Source of the DNA: Atopobiaceae bacterium
Lineage (GTDB): Bacteria; Actinomycetota; Coriobacteriia; Coriobacteriales; Atopobiaceae
DNA: 13,807 nt
Direction of reading: 5' to 3'
Assembly (NCBI GenBank): GCA_017510875.1
Contig: JAFWLX010000116.1
Span: forward strand, 1 to 13,807
A program made the position numbers and the translations under genes. A model generated the notes under the pieces. That model was not told the DNA's origin. It was given only the letters and a program-made list of their open reading frames with translations, and ran no database searches. Positions within the stretch are counted from its first letter, which is position 1. Every line of letters starts with the position of its first letter. Below are positions 10,201 to 13,807 of this stretch, one piece after another.

Positions 10201-13200
10201 ATGACGACTACGCCATCATTGCGCCCGACGGCTCCAACCAAACGACGAGCTTTGCCAACGTCAGCAAGGTCGATGGTGCACTGACCGTCACGCCGGCACG
10301 CTGTGTGGTGCGTACGCCCAGTGTCACCAAGGTCTATGACGGCATGCCGCTTACAGCGGAGGGCACGCTTGAGGGCCTGGTTGCCGGCGAGACGGCAACG
10401 CTGGTGACAACGGGCTCGCAGACCGAGGTCGGTAGCTCTCTCAACACCTACGATCTGACTTGGGACGGCACGGCCAAGCAGGCCAACTACAACCTAAGCG
10501 AGGAGCTGGGCACGCTGAGTGTGACCGAGACTGACAGCCAGATTATGGTCACCACCACCGGCGGCAGCTTTGTCTACGACGGCAAGCCCCATCGGGCTAG
10601 CGTCAGCGTTTCAAAGCTGCCTGCGGGATATAGGGTAGAGCGCGCCGCGTCGAGCGTCGTGGTGACGGATGCCACCGCTTCGGCTATTGATGTTACAGCC
10701 GATACGCTGGTGATAGTGAACGCTGCTGGCATTGACGTGACCAAGCAGCTGGACATTGCCTATGTTGACGGTAAGCTTGCGGTCACGCCCGCGGATCTTT
10801 CCGTCGTGACTCCCGACGCAACCAAGACCTACGATGCCACGCCTCTGACGGCAGCGGGCAGCCTAAGCGGTCTGGTGCAGAACGAGACCGCTCGTCTCGT
10901 TACAACAGGAGCCCAAACAGATGCCGGTAGCTCGCCCAACAGCTACAAGATTGTGTGGGACGGCACCGCAAAAGAGGGCAACTACAAGGTCTCTGACTCG
11001 GTGGGAACCCTTACGGTTGAGAAGACGGAAGCCAAGGTTGTTACCAACTCGGCCACAAAGCCCTATGACGGCACGCCGCTTGTGGCAGAAGGCACGCTTG
11101 AGGGCCTGGTTGCCGGCGAGACGGCAACGCTGGTGACAACGGGTGCCCAGACCGAGGTTGGCAGCTCTTTCAACACCTACGATCTGAGTTGGGACGGCAC
11201 GGCCAAGCAGGCCAACTACAACCTAAGCGAGGAGCTGGGCACCCTAAGTGTGACACCGGCGTCCGATGACGCCAATGTCATCGAGGTTCACGATTGGCAG
11301 GGCGTCTACGACGGGCAAGCTCATACGATCGAGGCTACAGCCTCGCTGCCGGGTTCTGTGCTCTCGTACAGCATTGATGGTGGGGACACGTGGTCACCCG
11401 AGCCGCCTTCGGTAAAGGATGTGACTGACGGCCCCCTGACGGTTACGGTGCGCGCAACAAACAGCGGCAGTGCTCAGCCCGAGGCAACTGCCACGGCACT
11501 CTTGCAGGTGATGCCCGCTCCTCTCACCGTTGTTACCAAGAGCGCCAGCAAGCCCTATGACGGCACGCCGCTTGTGGCCGAGGGCGCAGTGTCTGGCTGG
11601 GTAGCCGGCGAGTCGGCGCCCTTCACCGTAACAGGCGCACAGCTGCACGTGGGCGTATCTACCAATGGCTACCAGATTGCCTGGGACGGCACTGACGCCT
11701 TGTCTATGGGCGCGTACGCCGAGGCTACGGCAAAGGCGGCAAACTACCAGGTGATAGAAGATCTGGGCACGCTCGATGTGAACCCCATGCTGCTTACGGT
11801 AAGAACGGGAAGTGCCACCAAGCCCTACGACGGCACGCCGCTTACGCAGGACGAGGCCGAGCTCGAGGGCCTGGCAGAGGGAGAGACTGCTTCTGTCGTG
11901 GCAACTGGATCCATCACCGAGGTGGGCTCGGTGGACAACGGATACCAGATTACGTGGGGTACGGCGCGGTCGGATGACTACACGCTCTACGAAAAGCTGG
12001 GTACCCTGACCGTTACCGAGCCTGACGAGCCCCAAGATCCCCAGCTCAAGTTCCTGACCGATCCCAGCAAGATCTATGATGCCCAGCCGGTACAAGACCC
12101 CGATGTCTCCTATGCAGGCGACGGAACCCTGACGCTGCGCTACCTTGACGAGGAGGGCACGCTCTTGGACGGTGCGCCCACCAATGTGGGGCACTATGTG
12201 GTCGAGGCACAGCTGTCGGCAACAGAGCACTACCTTGCCGCACAGGCGCGACTTGAGTTTGTTATTGCGCCTGCTCAGACCTCTACCGTGCTGTTGGCGT
12301 CGCAAGAGGGTAGCTCTGCCACCCTTACGGCGCTGGTGATGGGCTTGGTGCATCCCGAAGGAACGGTCAGCTTTACCGTGAACGGTACCATGCTGGCCGA
12401 GGACGTTGCTGTTGTTACGGACGAGAGTGGCAACAACGTCGCAATTCTGCAGCTTGACGAGGTCCCTGAAGGCAGCTACAACGTCGAGGCGGCTTTTGCT
12501 CCCGCCACTGCCAACTACATGGCATCGCAAGACTCGAGAACGCTCAACAAGGACCTCGCACAGCGCTCCATCACGGGCGAGACCACCCACGCAAAGACCT
12601 ATGGTGACGGTCCTTTTGCGCTGGAGTTTACAAGCGACCAGGCGTCTGAGGGTGACGTCTGGGTCTATGAGGTTGCCTACGACAGCTCTGTGGCTCATGG
12701 CACAGATCCCGTGCTCGAGGTTGCAGAGGACGGCGTGGTGACGTTGCAGCACGTTGGCTCTGCTACCGTCAAGGTGACGTTGCTTGACACTCTGGACACC
12801 TACGACGATGCCGTAACTCTGGTAAAGGTGGACGTAAGCCCTGCTCCGCTTATGGTTCGCACCGAGTCGGCCACCAAACCCTACGACGGCGAGTCCCTTA
12901 CCGCCGAAGGAGTTCTGGAGGGATTGGTGTACGACGAGACGGTGACCCTTGTGGTCACCGGTAGCCAGACCGAGGTTGGCAGCTCGCCCAACAGCTACGA
13001 GCTGGTATGGGACGGCACGGCCAAGCAGGAAAACTACGAGCTAACCGAGGAGCTGGGCACGTTGACAGTCACGGAGGTAGAGCCTGAGCCCGAGCCTGAC
13101 CCCAAGCCCGATCCCGAGCCGGGCCCCACTCCCACGCCAGACCCCCAGCCTCAGCCCACACCCACACCGCAACCAACGCCTGCGGAAACCCCATCCCAGG

Positions 13201-13409
13201 CTACGACCTCAACCACAACCACCCGTACCCAGGCCCTGCCCCAAACAGGCGAGCCAACAAACCACGCAGGCCTGCTTGCCCTGCTCGGCCTCGCGTTGCT
13301 GGCATGTGGTCGTTTGGTGTACCATGGACATATATGCGCAACTTGTGTTGGTTTTTTGCGTATGATTAAAAATCGCTGTGAAATGCACGTAGAAGGCAGG
13401 TCTGTGTGA
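1170..13409 (+). CDS. Giant LPXTG cell-wall-anchored adhesin-like protein (4079 aa)
   Basis: This is an exported protein that sortase would link covalently to the cell wall. Domains in order: signal peptide (1-32, KRK start, cleavage after AFA); glycine-rich array of GAGIG-type turns (about residues 165-1055), best explained as a parallel beta-helix that may bind glycans; a transition region (about 1055-1277); a stalk of Ig-like/MBG-type modules (1278-3971) with recurrent YDG, DGAPTNAG and GNYTG motifs, arranged as three higher-order copies starting at F1278, F2420 and F3628; a Pro/Thr-rich wall spacer (3972-4022); LPQTG at 4023-4027; and a hydrophobic helix ending at Arg4048. The tail of 31 residues after it is much longer than the few basic residues usual for sortase substrates. 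AAGGGG 7 bases upstream supports the start. The frame is unbroken, and strong codon periodicity creates long false frames on the opposite strand. The stop overlaps the infA start. A role in attachment to mucus, epithelium or neighbouring bacteria is inferred from family architecture; no ligand can be read from the sequence. Confidence 0.9.
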   Translation: MAKRKGLTCRALGMALLLLMTAICAVPQLAFAGTVTYSDDASATLDDPGTTYILLGDGSEHKNSNYFTVPSDKSSEANPIVVILDNVNRSQEGEDPDSSFLTIDSGNYVIIKLRGNNIIKAGTDDHIIDSDDGMAGIHVSTDSTVKVTSEEGDGSTEGSLDVHGGGGDKYGGAGIGSRYNRNCGTVIIAGGTIHAEGGHSAPGIGSGRDGVATDIRITGGNIYAQGGKYAPGVGSGDNVGTGEGGDLYDLSITGGTIEAHGGHNASGIGCSEGAHLHGTILIENATITAVAGENGAGIGCGDSGDMLDSGRVLIKSGTIKATGGEDGAGIGGGESSDTIRVVIDQTEGSKLSIEAQGGKDAAGIGSGDEDCELVDITLRGGTIVSYGGENGAGIGGGDCVDSIDIRGTGKIRTYGGQNGCGIGGGNNSDVRDHLVIEGDSTGVGDRGLYIWAEAGAGRSEDNQAAAIGSGKGGCCNITVKNAELVTTADNQGADIGGGSYHVTPGGTVDTITIDNCSIKSYSKRKVTAGIGAGYGATVNHINISNTEYEGGGIGGGLFAFNYVGLNTVKSITITNSNIHAEWDEEKPGDTPGDFAGFNKTPLDHGAAGIGAGLFGSMGNITIHDSTIYAKGFGSGAGIGGGGAGSNSSIFGLDKLDIGNVGTIEIYRSSVEAYSGCAQFKDGTPITVDTGYMIYTIDPAQMGSGAGIGSGSGSGVEVIDIQDCPKVIADSHSGAGIGGGRGSNMIVGGWVDHIYLINCGEVKATGGRLCAGIGTGGGDGLRGPQSCALKEIYINNCQKVTAKGGESAAGIGCGVASPYADADTRGGKTITIIDSTVTAKGGKGGAGIGGGLEQARTGIGGENPPILIQGNCRVEAYGGECNYYDGGASCDGGGAGIGGGSDGGASTIEIDITEDETTPHGYLGFPQDSNYYVYAEGGDGAAGIGSGGSSWMDAALVKNSNDSDSIYIKSGAVFARGGGTYHGADKREYDDGLFVGAGAGIGGGSAEGTVDLVKITGGYVQAEGGRSTEGSDKADDIGTGGDWSTEGTSERDSSGSLVIEDGTVFADRVVSFSGTRRITGGSVSGKIDGATDASGSPVYQTTAKLADAGGTKVSVQTAKSYGTNHIYTNGDGRVFLYLNQKGSLEDKSQWADFHVGEDTRHYIGYTTTDHTGVLKMDGKEVPFADPGTVRYGDDFDLSLQDSEGYQGAEWTFEVTGVVKQNDTGSMTTSPGAKLSLHADTFGAYTVSGISPYTPDDELYWGCKAHFDGYVSGADAAPAFTEDPSKVYDSQPVTDPSVTTPSDGKVTYTYYDSEGNQLDGAPTNAGSYSVTATVAASGIYAEGSCSKKFKISPAQTSMSLSFEVDGAAVVMKARVMGLYEADGSVHFHIYGSGTYSYIPDRDINVEDLGNGVFAATLSSDEVVRGNYQINARFDPSGLGNYRSSSKYEWRDKELADRSILGPDSYTVTYGSEPFMLEMTTDHPTKDNDSWFYDVSYDAYAQYGFEPAISVERRTGKVTVNHAGMATVKVTLDYNNRALYNKAIKYVTVEVLPAPLTVSSYAYMDGAKDEPLTTAHYGKLDSVRYGLAYGGLVGTDEPETFTHGHGYLQVKELPQSAGVGEHAIGIERCTDTAKPVTINGQTYENLFVSRDYEITYAQGTLDIKKARLAVAACQTQGVYGGAEPAYEWELPTAQEEHDCDGLAPWDSADTVFATDPAVTLDAEKAGGSFASLDAGSYPDVLVPSGGSAANYDLVYLSGTLVVDPANLGDTTRFEASASDTIYNGLRQEQPVTIVDHARGEGVTLAVGQDYTLAYPDAATDAGEVLVVATGVGNYTGARQVSYAITRAPVSVTTESASKPYDGTPLTAEGTVEGIAKPDAYTFGTTGSQTQIGWSHNGYELSFADEAKQDNYSITEHLGKLSVYSGKIEDCDVTDPQDVTYDGLEHKQDVTVRNALGQTLVEGSDYELSYVGSLVDAGTVTVSVTGIGAYSSSTDVSYRILPAPLVARTESASKTYDGKPLAADGKLQGLVNGETASFAVTGTITNPGTTPNSYTLTWDGSAKQANYELAEDVGTLTVVANINEHNTIEASDYRGVYDGAEHAIQGAATIPGSTISYSTDGGKTWSFEAPVFKDATVQDVKVLIRADHVGYLYGSAQKTVVVRIAPATLTVTTKSADRVYDGQTLTAEGSISGWVAGEGAPFAVVGAQTHAGGMANGYQIAWDDVAATAKQSNYQLQEDLGTLTVTPAPARLTTQSATKAYDGNALTAPGGLEGLMEGETAVVQVTGTQTEVGSSANAARILWEGTAREADYSVSTSIGTLEVTACEEPITITAPSVSKPYDGTPLVADGSDQANPVVVSGLIEGFTLQAVVQGSQTAVGSSANTISSYVIRNAAGEDRTSSFAQVTLVDGTLTVTQAPGKIEFVQSPTKVYDAKPAADPQVSYLGNGTLSFTYFDATGTKLAGAPTNAGTYEVEARVAQTTEYAAASERLAFVITPAPTTVRLALAQKGTSATATANVEGLYAAEGTVTFFVNNTQVGEPIAVTKDAEGQMLAAMTFGDVPTGSYTVRADFTPATGNYASSSASKVGNKDLATREIAGQTQRTATYGDAAFTLDLSAKDDCVTPQDSWTYAVVYDAYSTMGFEPAVSVADDGTVTVLHAGTAVIEATLSDGENTYQDASLYVAVQVSPANLTVRSQAYAKGTAVDAAVYGKLSSLTYGLTYKGLVAADEQAQDVTHGHGTLEAVPVDPASEVRNEAYPIEIRQVGASLTIGDTTYDNVFVARDYAITYQPGSLVVTPADLSDDARFAASAADVLYSGLAQEQPAQVTDLAAPSEQTLEEDRDYTLAYEGDTTNVGQVEVTVTGKNNYTGTCTCSYRIQPATLTAATGSATKQYDGAPLTAAGTLEGLVANETATLVTTGAQTTPGNSPNTYRIVWDGTAKQANYQVRATLGTLTVVPSQAPVILTAPSTSKTYDGTPLVATDPVTANGLPQGFEVRANVLGSQLDVGVSASVVDDDYAIIAPDGSNQTTSFANVSKVDGALTVTPARCVVRTPSVTKVYDGMPLTAEGTLEGLVAGETATLVTTGSQTEVGSSLNTYDLTWDGTAKQANYNLSEELGTLSVTETDSQIMVTTTGGSFVYDGKPHRASVSVSKLPAGYRVERAASSVVVTDATASAIDVTADTLVIVNAAGIDVTKQLDIAYVDGKLAVTPADLSVVTPDATKTYDATPLTAAGSLSGLVQNETARLVTTGAQTDAGSSPNSYKIVWDGTAKEGNYKVSDSVGTLTVEKTEAKVVTNSATKPYDGTPLVAEGTLEGLVAGETATLVTTGAQTEVGSSFNTYDLSWDGTAKQANYNLSEELGTLSVTPASDDANVIEVHDWQGVYDGQAHTIEATASLPGSVLSYSIDGGDTWSPEPPSVKDVTDGPLTVTVRATNSGSAQPEATATALLQVMPAPLTVVTKSASKPYDGTPLVAEGAVSGWVAGESAPFTVTGAQLHVGVSTNGYQIAWDGTDALSMGAYAEATAKAANYQVIEDLGTLDVNPMLLTVRTGSATKPYDGTPLTQDEAELEGLAEGETASVVATGSITEVGSVDNGYQITWGTARSDDYTLYEKLGTLTVTEPDEPQDPQLKFLTDPSKIYDAQPVQDPDVSYAGDGTLTLRYLDEEGTLLDGAPTNVGHYVVEAQLSATEHYLAAQARLEFVIAPAQTSTVLLASQEGSSATLTALVMGLVHPEGTVSFTVNGTMLAEDVAVVTDESGNNVAILQLDEVPEGSYNVEAAFAPATANYMASQDSRTLNKDLAQRSITGETTHAKTYGDGPFALEFTSDQASEGDVWVYEVAYDSSVAHGTDPVLEVAEDGVVTLQHVGSATVKVTLLDTLDTYDDAVTLVKVDVSPAPLMVRTESATKPYDGESLTAEGVLEGLVYDETVTLVVTGSQTEVGSSPNSYELVWDGTAKQENYELTEELGTLTVTEVEPEPEPDPKPDPEPGPTPTPDPQPQPTPTPQPTPAETPSQATTSTTTTRTQALPQTGEPTNHAGLLALLGLALLACGRLVYHGHICATCVGFLRMIKNRCEMHVEGRSV
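1662..4332 (+). repeat. Array of about 24 GAGIG-type turns (probable parallel beta-helix)
   Basis: The encoded unit reads roughly GGTIxAxGGxxGAGIGGG. It recurs about 24 times, with the core GIG/DIG codons near 1690, 1776, 1863, 1968, 2059, 2155, 2256, 2347, 2428, 2567, 2649, 2755, 2823, 2992, 3079, 3286, 3372, 3481, 3595, 3706, 3853, 3994, 4165 and 4273. Spacing is typically 27-38 residues, with longer loops (46-69) in several places. Such periodic I/V-x-I plus Gly-rich turns are known from surface proteins of gut and oral Gram-positive bacteria and are usually modelled as right-handed beta-helices; some are annotated as carbohydrate-binding. About 19 cysteines lie in this section, several at equivalent turn positions (GIGC, DNC, INC), which could stack inside the helix or pair. 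DNA-level identity between units is limited, so this is an old, diversified array rather than a fresh tandem expansion. Confidence 0.8.
4333..5000 (+). other. Transition segment between beta-helix and Ig-like stalk
   Basis: The first part (to about 4590) keeps beta-helix character without the GIG core (ITGGSVSGKIDG, then a VYQTTAKL strand), consistent with a capping region. From about 4600 to 5000 the sequence is non-repetitive and acidic/aromatic (EDKSQWADFHVG, YWGCKAHFDGYV) with an Ig-like stretch around 4725-4900. I recognise no catalytic motif. It probably connects the tip domain to the stalk. Confidence 0.5.
5001..8420 (+). repeat. Stalk super-module, copy 1 of 3
   Basis: Starts FTEDPSKVYDSQPVTD and comprises: A, an Ig-like unit with DGAPTNAG; B, a unit ending in DKELADRSI; C, a unit with TYGSEPF and DAYAQYGFEPAISV; D, a unit with YGKLDSVRYGLAYGGL and THGHG; a module unique to this copy (6159-6455); E, a unit with IYNGL and GNYTG (6456-6701); then a run of YDG-type MBG-like modules at about 6702, 7168, 7661, 7908 and 8140. 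These are interleaved with a second GNYTG-like unit (about 6933-7160) and a GVYDG...YSTDGGKTW unit (about 7397-7657). The recurrent sub-motif is YDGTPL, then TGSQT, SSxNxY, WDGTAKQxNY and LGTLTV. Such modules act as extended spacers in bacterial adhesins; mucin binding is suggested for some MBG domains. Confidence 0.75.
6159..6455 (+). repeat. Stalk module present only in super-module copy 1
   Basis: About 99 residues (1664-1762), beginning RLAVAACQTQGVYGGAEP and ending in SGTLVVDPA, lie between units D and E of copy 1. In copy 2 unit D (ending GSLVVTPA) runs directly into E (DLSDDARF). The module has an Ig-like frame (VYGGAEPAYEWEL at its start, NYDLVYLSGTLVV at its end) plus a His/Asp/Cys-rich loop (EEHDCDG). 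It is either an insertion in copy 1 or a deletion in copy 2. Confidence 0.6.
10362..10525 (+). repeat. Recently duplicated YDG module, unit 1
   Basis: These 164 bases are nearly identical to 11091-11254 (offset 729 bases, 243 codons), including an unbroken run of 53 identical bases from 10362. I count only about ten differences by eye. Both encode a TLEGLVAGETATLVTTG segment followed by WDGTAKQANYNLSEELG. The similarity far exceeds that of other module pairs and points to recent duplication or gene conversion. Confidence 0.8.
11091..11254 (+). repeat. Recently duplicated YDG module, unit 2
   Basis: Partner of 10362-10525. Differences cluster around the GSQ/GAQ codon pair and a few synonymous sites. 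Two other modules intervene between the partners (about 10530-11025), so this is not a simple tandem doubling of one module. Confidence 0.8.
12051..13082 (+). repeat. Stalk super-module, truncated copy 3 of 3
   Basis: Contains units A (FLTDPSKIYDAQP, DGAPTNVG), B (NKDLAQRSI) and C (TYGDGPF, AYDSSVAHGTDPVLEV), then jumps straight to one YDG module (about 12843-13076, TKPYDGESL to LGTLTVTE). Units D and E are absent. This is the wall-proximal end of the stalk. Confidence 0.75.
13083..13235 (+). other. Pro/Glu/Asp- then Pro/Thr-rich wall spacer
   Basis: Residues 3972-4022 begin with PEPEPDPKPDPEPG, shift to PTPTP/QPTP dipeptide repeats, and end in a Thr-rich tract (TTSTTTTRTQ). This is the usual peptidoglycan-spanning region directly before a sortase signal. 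The simple-sequence DNA could vary in length between strains. Confidence 0.85.
13236..13313 (+). other. LPQTG sortase sorting signal and membrane helix
   Basis: LPQTG at residues 4023-4027 is followed by EPTNH, a hydrophobic helix (AGLLALLGLALLACG) and Arg4048. Sortase A-type enzymes cut between Thr and Gly of this motif and join the Thr to the cell wall precursor. The helix is short, and only one basic residue follows directly, so the stop-transfer signal is weaker than usual. Confidence 0.85.
13314..13409 (+). other. Unusual 31-residue C-terminal tail encoded in AT-rich, leader-like DNA
   Basis: Residues 4049-4079 (LVYHGHICATCVGFL, then RMIKNRC and HVEGRSV) extend well past the normal end of a sorting signal and contain three cysteines. 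The DNA is AT-rich with a T-run (13352-13357) and codons (ATA, AAA, AAT, TTT) rarely used in the rest of the gene. The same bases hold a possible infA promoter and the infA ribosome binding site. It looks like former intergenic DNA now read as coding. Sortase processing would remove the tail. Confidence 0.6.
13344..13372 (+). promoter_or_regulatory. Candidate infA promoter inside the 3' end of the giant gene
   Basis: TTGTGT (13344-13349) is 17 bases from TAAAAA (13367-13372), and TATGAT at 13361-13366 is an alternative -10. The AT-rich patch contrasts sharply with its GC-rich surroundings and ends about 33 bases before the infA start. The match to consensus is moderate, so this is a candidate only. 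Confidence 0.3.
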
Positions 13410-13624
13410 GTAAACAGGATGCAATAGAGCTTGAGGGCAAGGTTGTCGAGCCTCTGCCTAACGCCATGTTCAATGTCGAGCTCGAGAATGGCAAGACCAT
13501 CCTCTGCACCATCTCGGGAAAGATCAGGATGAACTACATCCGCATCCTTCCTGGTGACCGCGTTGTCGTCGAGATTTCTCCCTACGACCTTACCCGCGGT
13601 CGCATCACCTACCGCTACAAGTAA
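13406..13624 (+). CDS. infA: Translation initiation factor IF-1
   Basis: A 72-residue S1-like OB-fold protein that binds the A site of the 30S subunit during initiation in the cytoplasm. The sequence shows the family signatures IELEGKVVEPLPNAMF, VELENG, ISGKIRMNYIRILPGDRV and SPYDLTRGRITYRYK, full length and undamaged. A Cys replaces the usual Ala/His-type residue in TILCTISGK. Translation starts at GTG (13406), the only start in frame before the conserved region; AGAAGG at 13391-13396 is the ribosome binding site. The GTG overlaps the TGA of the giant surface gene (GTGA, 13406-13409), so the two may be translationally coupled. rpmJ follows after 159 bases, the common infA-rpmJ order of the ribosomal protein cluster. 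Confidence 0.97.
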   Translation: MSKQDAIELEGKVVEPLPNAMFNVELENGKTILCTISGKIRMNYIRILPGDRVVVEISPYDLTRGRITYRYK

Positions 13625-13647
13625 GCACGCTTGCAGCAACGTTTAAC

Positions 13648-13670
13648 CCGCGCGACTAGCCATCGTGCGG
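13648..13670 (+). promoter_or_regulatory. Hairpin just after infA
   Basis: CCGCGCGA (13648-13655) pairs with TCGTGCGG (13663-13670) in 8 base pairs, one a G-U, around a 7-base loop, starting 24 bases after the infA stop. No T-run follows, so it is more likely an mRNA stability or attenuation structure than a full terminator. Confidence 0.4.
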
Positions 13671-13683
13671 TTCACTGCGGTAA

Positions 13684-13713
13684 TTCACGCCTGCGGCTGG
13701 GCGAAGATATAGC
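13684..13713 (+). promoter_or_regulatory. Weak candidate rpmJ promoter
   Basis: TTCACG (13684-13689) and TATAGC (13708-13713) are spaced by 18 bases, each matching 4 of 6 consensus positions. The 159-base infA-rpmJ spacer is long for one operon, so an extra promoter is plausible, but the match is weak. Confidence 0.2.
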
Positions 13714-13757
13714 GCAAACTAGCTTCCACCTGGTTTGCCACCCGTACTACCAGTACG
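13714..13757 (+). promoter_or_regulatory. Two hairpins in the rpmJ leader
   Basis: GCAAACTAG (13714-13722) pairs with CTGGTTTGC (13730-13738), 9 pairs with one G-U and a 7-base loop. Then CGTACT (13743-13748) pairs with AGTACG (13752-13757) around ACC. They end about 15 bases before the rpmJ ribosome binding site. They could serve autoregulation by a ribosomal protein or protect the mRNA; no known motif is recognised. Confidence 0.4.
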
Positions 13758-13783
13758 TATCAGCACTACCGAAAGGAAAGACT

Positions 13784-13807
13784 ATGAAGGTACGTCCTTC
13801 GGTCAAG
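13784..13807 (+). CDS. rpmJ: Ribosomal protein L36 (bL36), 5' end only
   Basis: The window ends after eight codons, MKVRPSVK, which match the conserved start of bL36 (MKVRPSVK followed in the family by a zinc-binding CxxC region). AAAGGA at 13772-13777 gives a good ribosome binding site 6 bases before the ATG. Its position directly after infA supports the call. bL36 is a small zinc-binding protein of the 50S subunit. Confidence 0.9.

Larger units (their letters stand above)
8421..12050 (+). repeat. Stalk super-module, copy 2 of 3
   Basis: Repeats the A-B-C-D-E order of copy 1 (FVQSPTKVYDAKP, AGAPTNAG, NKDLATREI, TYGDAAF, DAYSTMGFEPAVSV, YGKLSSLTYGLTY, LYSGL, NYTG). It then carries about nine YDG-type modules (near 9800, 10030, 10300, 10530, 10797, 11028, 11260, 11518 and 11785). 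It has more YDG modules than copy 1 and lacks the 6159-6455 module. Offset from copy 1 is 3426 bases and to copy 3 is 3624 bases, measured at the aligned Phe codons. Protein-level similarity to copy 1 is clear; DNA similarity is patchy, so most of the duplication is not recent. Confidence 0.75.

Noticed and set aside
11394..12752. 452-codon open frame on the minus strand
   Set aside because: It lies wholly inside the giant gene and its translation is a low-complexity His/Arg/Gly/Val mix lacking domain character. GC-rich genes with strong codon periodicity routinely leave the complementary frame open.
13339..13357. Intrinsic terminator (CAAC/GTTG stem followed by T6) after the sorting signal
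   Set aside because: The stem is only four base pairs and lies inside the open reading frame, so efficient termination is unlikely; the T-run is better explained as part of an AT-rich promoter region.
13300..13409. Frameshift in the C-terminal tail hiding a normal Arg/Lys-rich tail
   Set aside because: The other two frames after the membrane helix were read and neither gives a basic cluster with an early stop, so a simple frameshift does not restore a typical end.

Overview
The window most likely comes from a GC-rich, Gram-positive actinobacterium of the Coriobacteriia (Olsenella/Atopobium/Lancefieldella/Collinsella type). This rests on a GTG-started infA followed by rpmJ, high-GC codon use, purine-rich Shine-Dalgarno sites, a lipobox lipoprotein and a sortase-anchored LPQTG surface protein. 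The class assignment is an inference from style; no database was searched.

Layout. Positions 1-240 hold no intact gene. There is a strong hairpin (18-59) and, on the minus strand, two adjoining frames (248-180 and 186-61) that read like the broken 3' end of an older gene. A 226-residue predicted lipoprotein of unknown function occupies 241-921. The 248-base gap that follows contains a compact 106-bp element with perfect 15-bp terminal inverted repeats flanked by a TAA direct repeat (967-1072), then a short leader with a good ribosome binding site.

The window is dominated by one uninterrupted gene, 1170-13409, encoding a 4079-residue secreted protein. In order it has: a signal peptide; a glycine-rich array of about two dozen GAGIG-type turns (probably a parallel beta-helix, unusually rich in cysteine); a transition segment; a long stalk of Ig-like/MBG-type modules organised as three copies of a higher-order block; a Pro/Thr-rich wall spacer; an LPQTG sorting signal with a hydrophobic helix; and an odd 31-residue tail. 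It is most simply read as a giant cell-wall-anchored adhesin or glycan-binding fibril.

The stop codon of this gene overlaps the GTG start of infA (translation initiation factor IF-1) by four bases. After infA come a 159-base spacer with three predicted hairpins and the first codons of rpmJ (ribosomal protein L36). A huge accessory surface gene is therefore directly abutted, and possibly translationally coupled, to the start of a conserved translation operon. The AT-rich stretch encoding the protein's tail probably also carries the infA promoter and ribosome binding site, suggesting that the surface gene was inserted or extended into an older infA leader.
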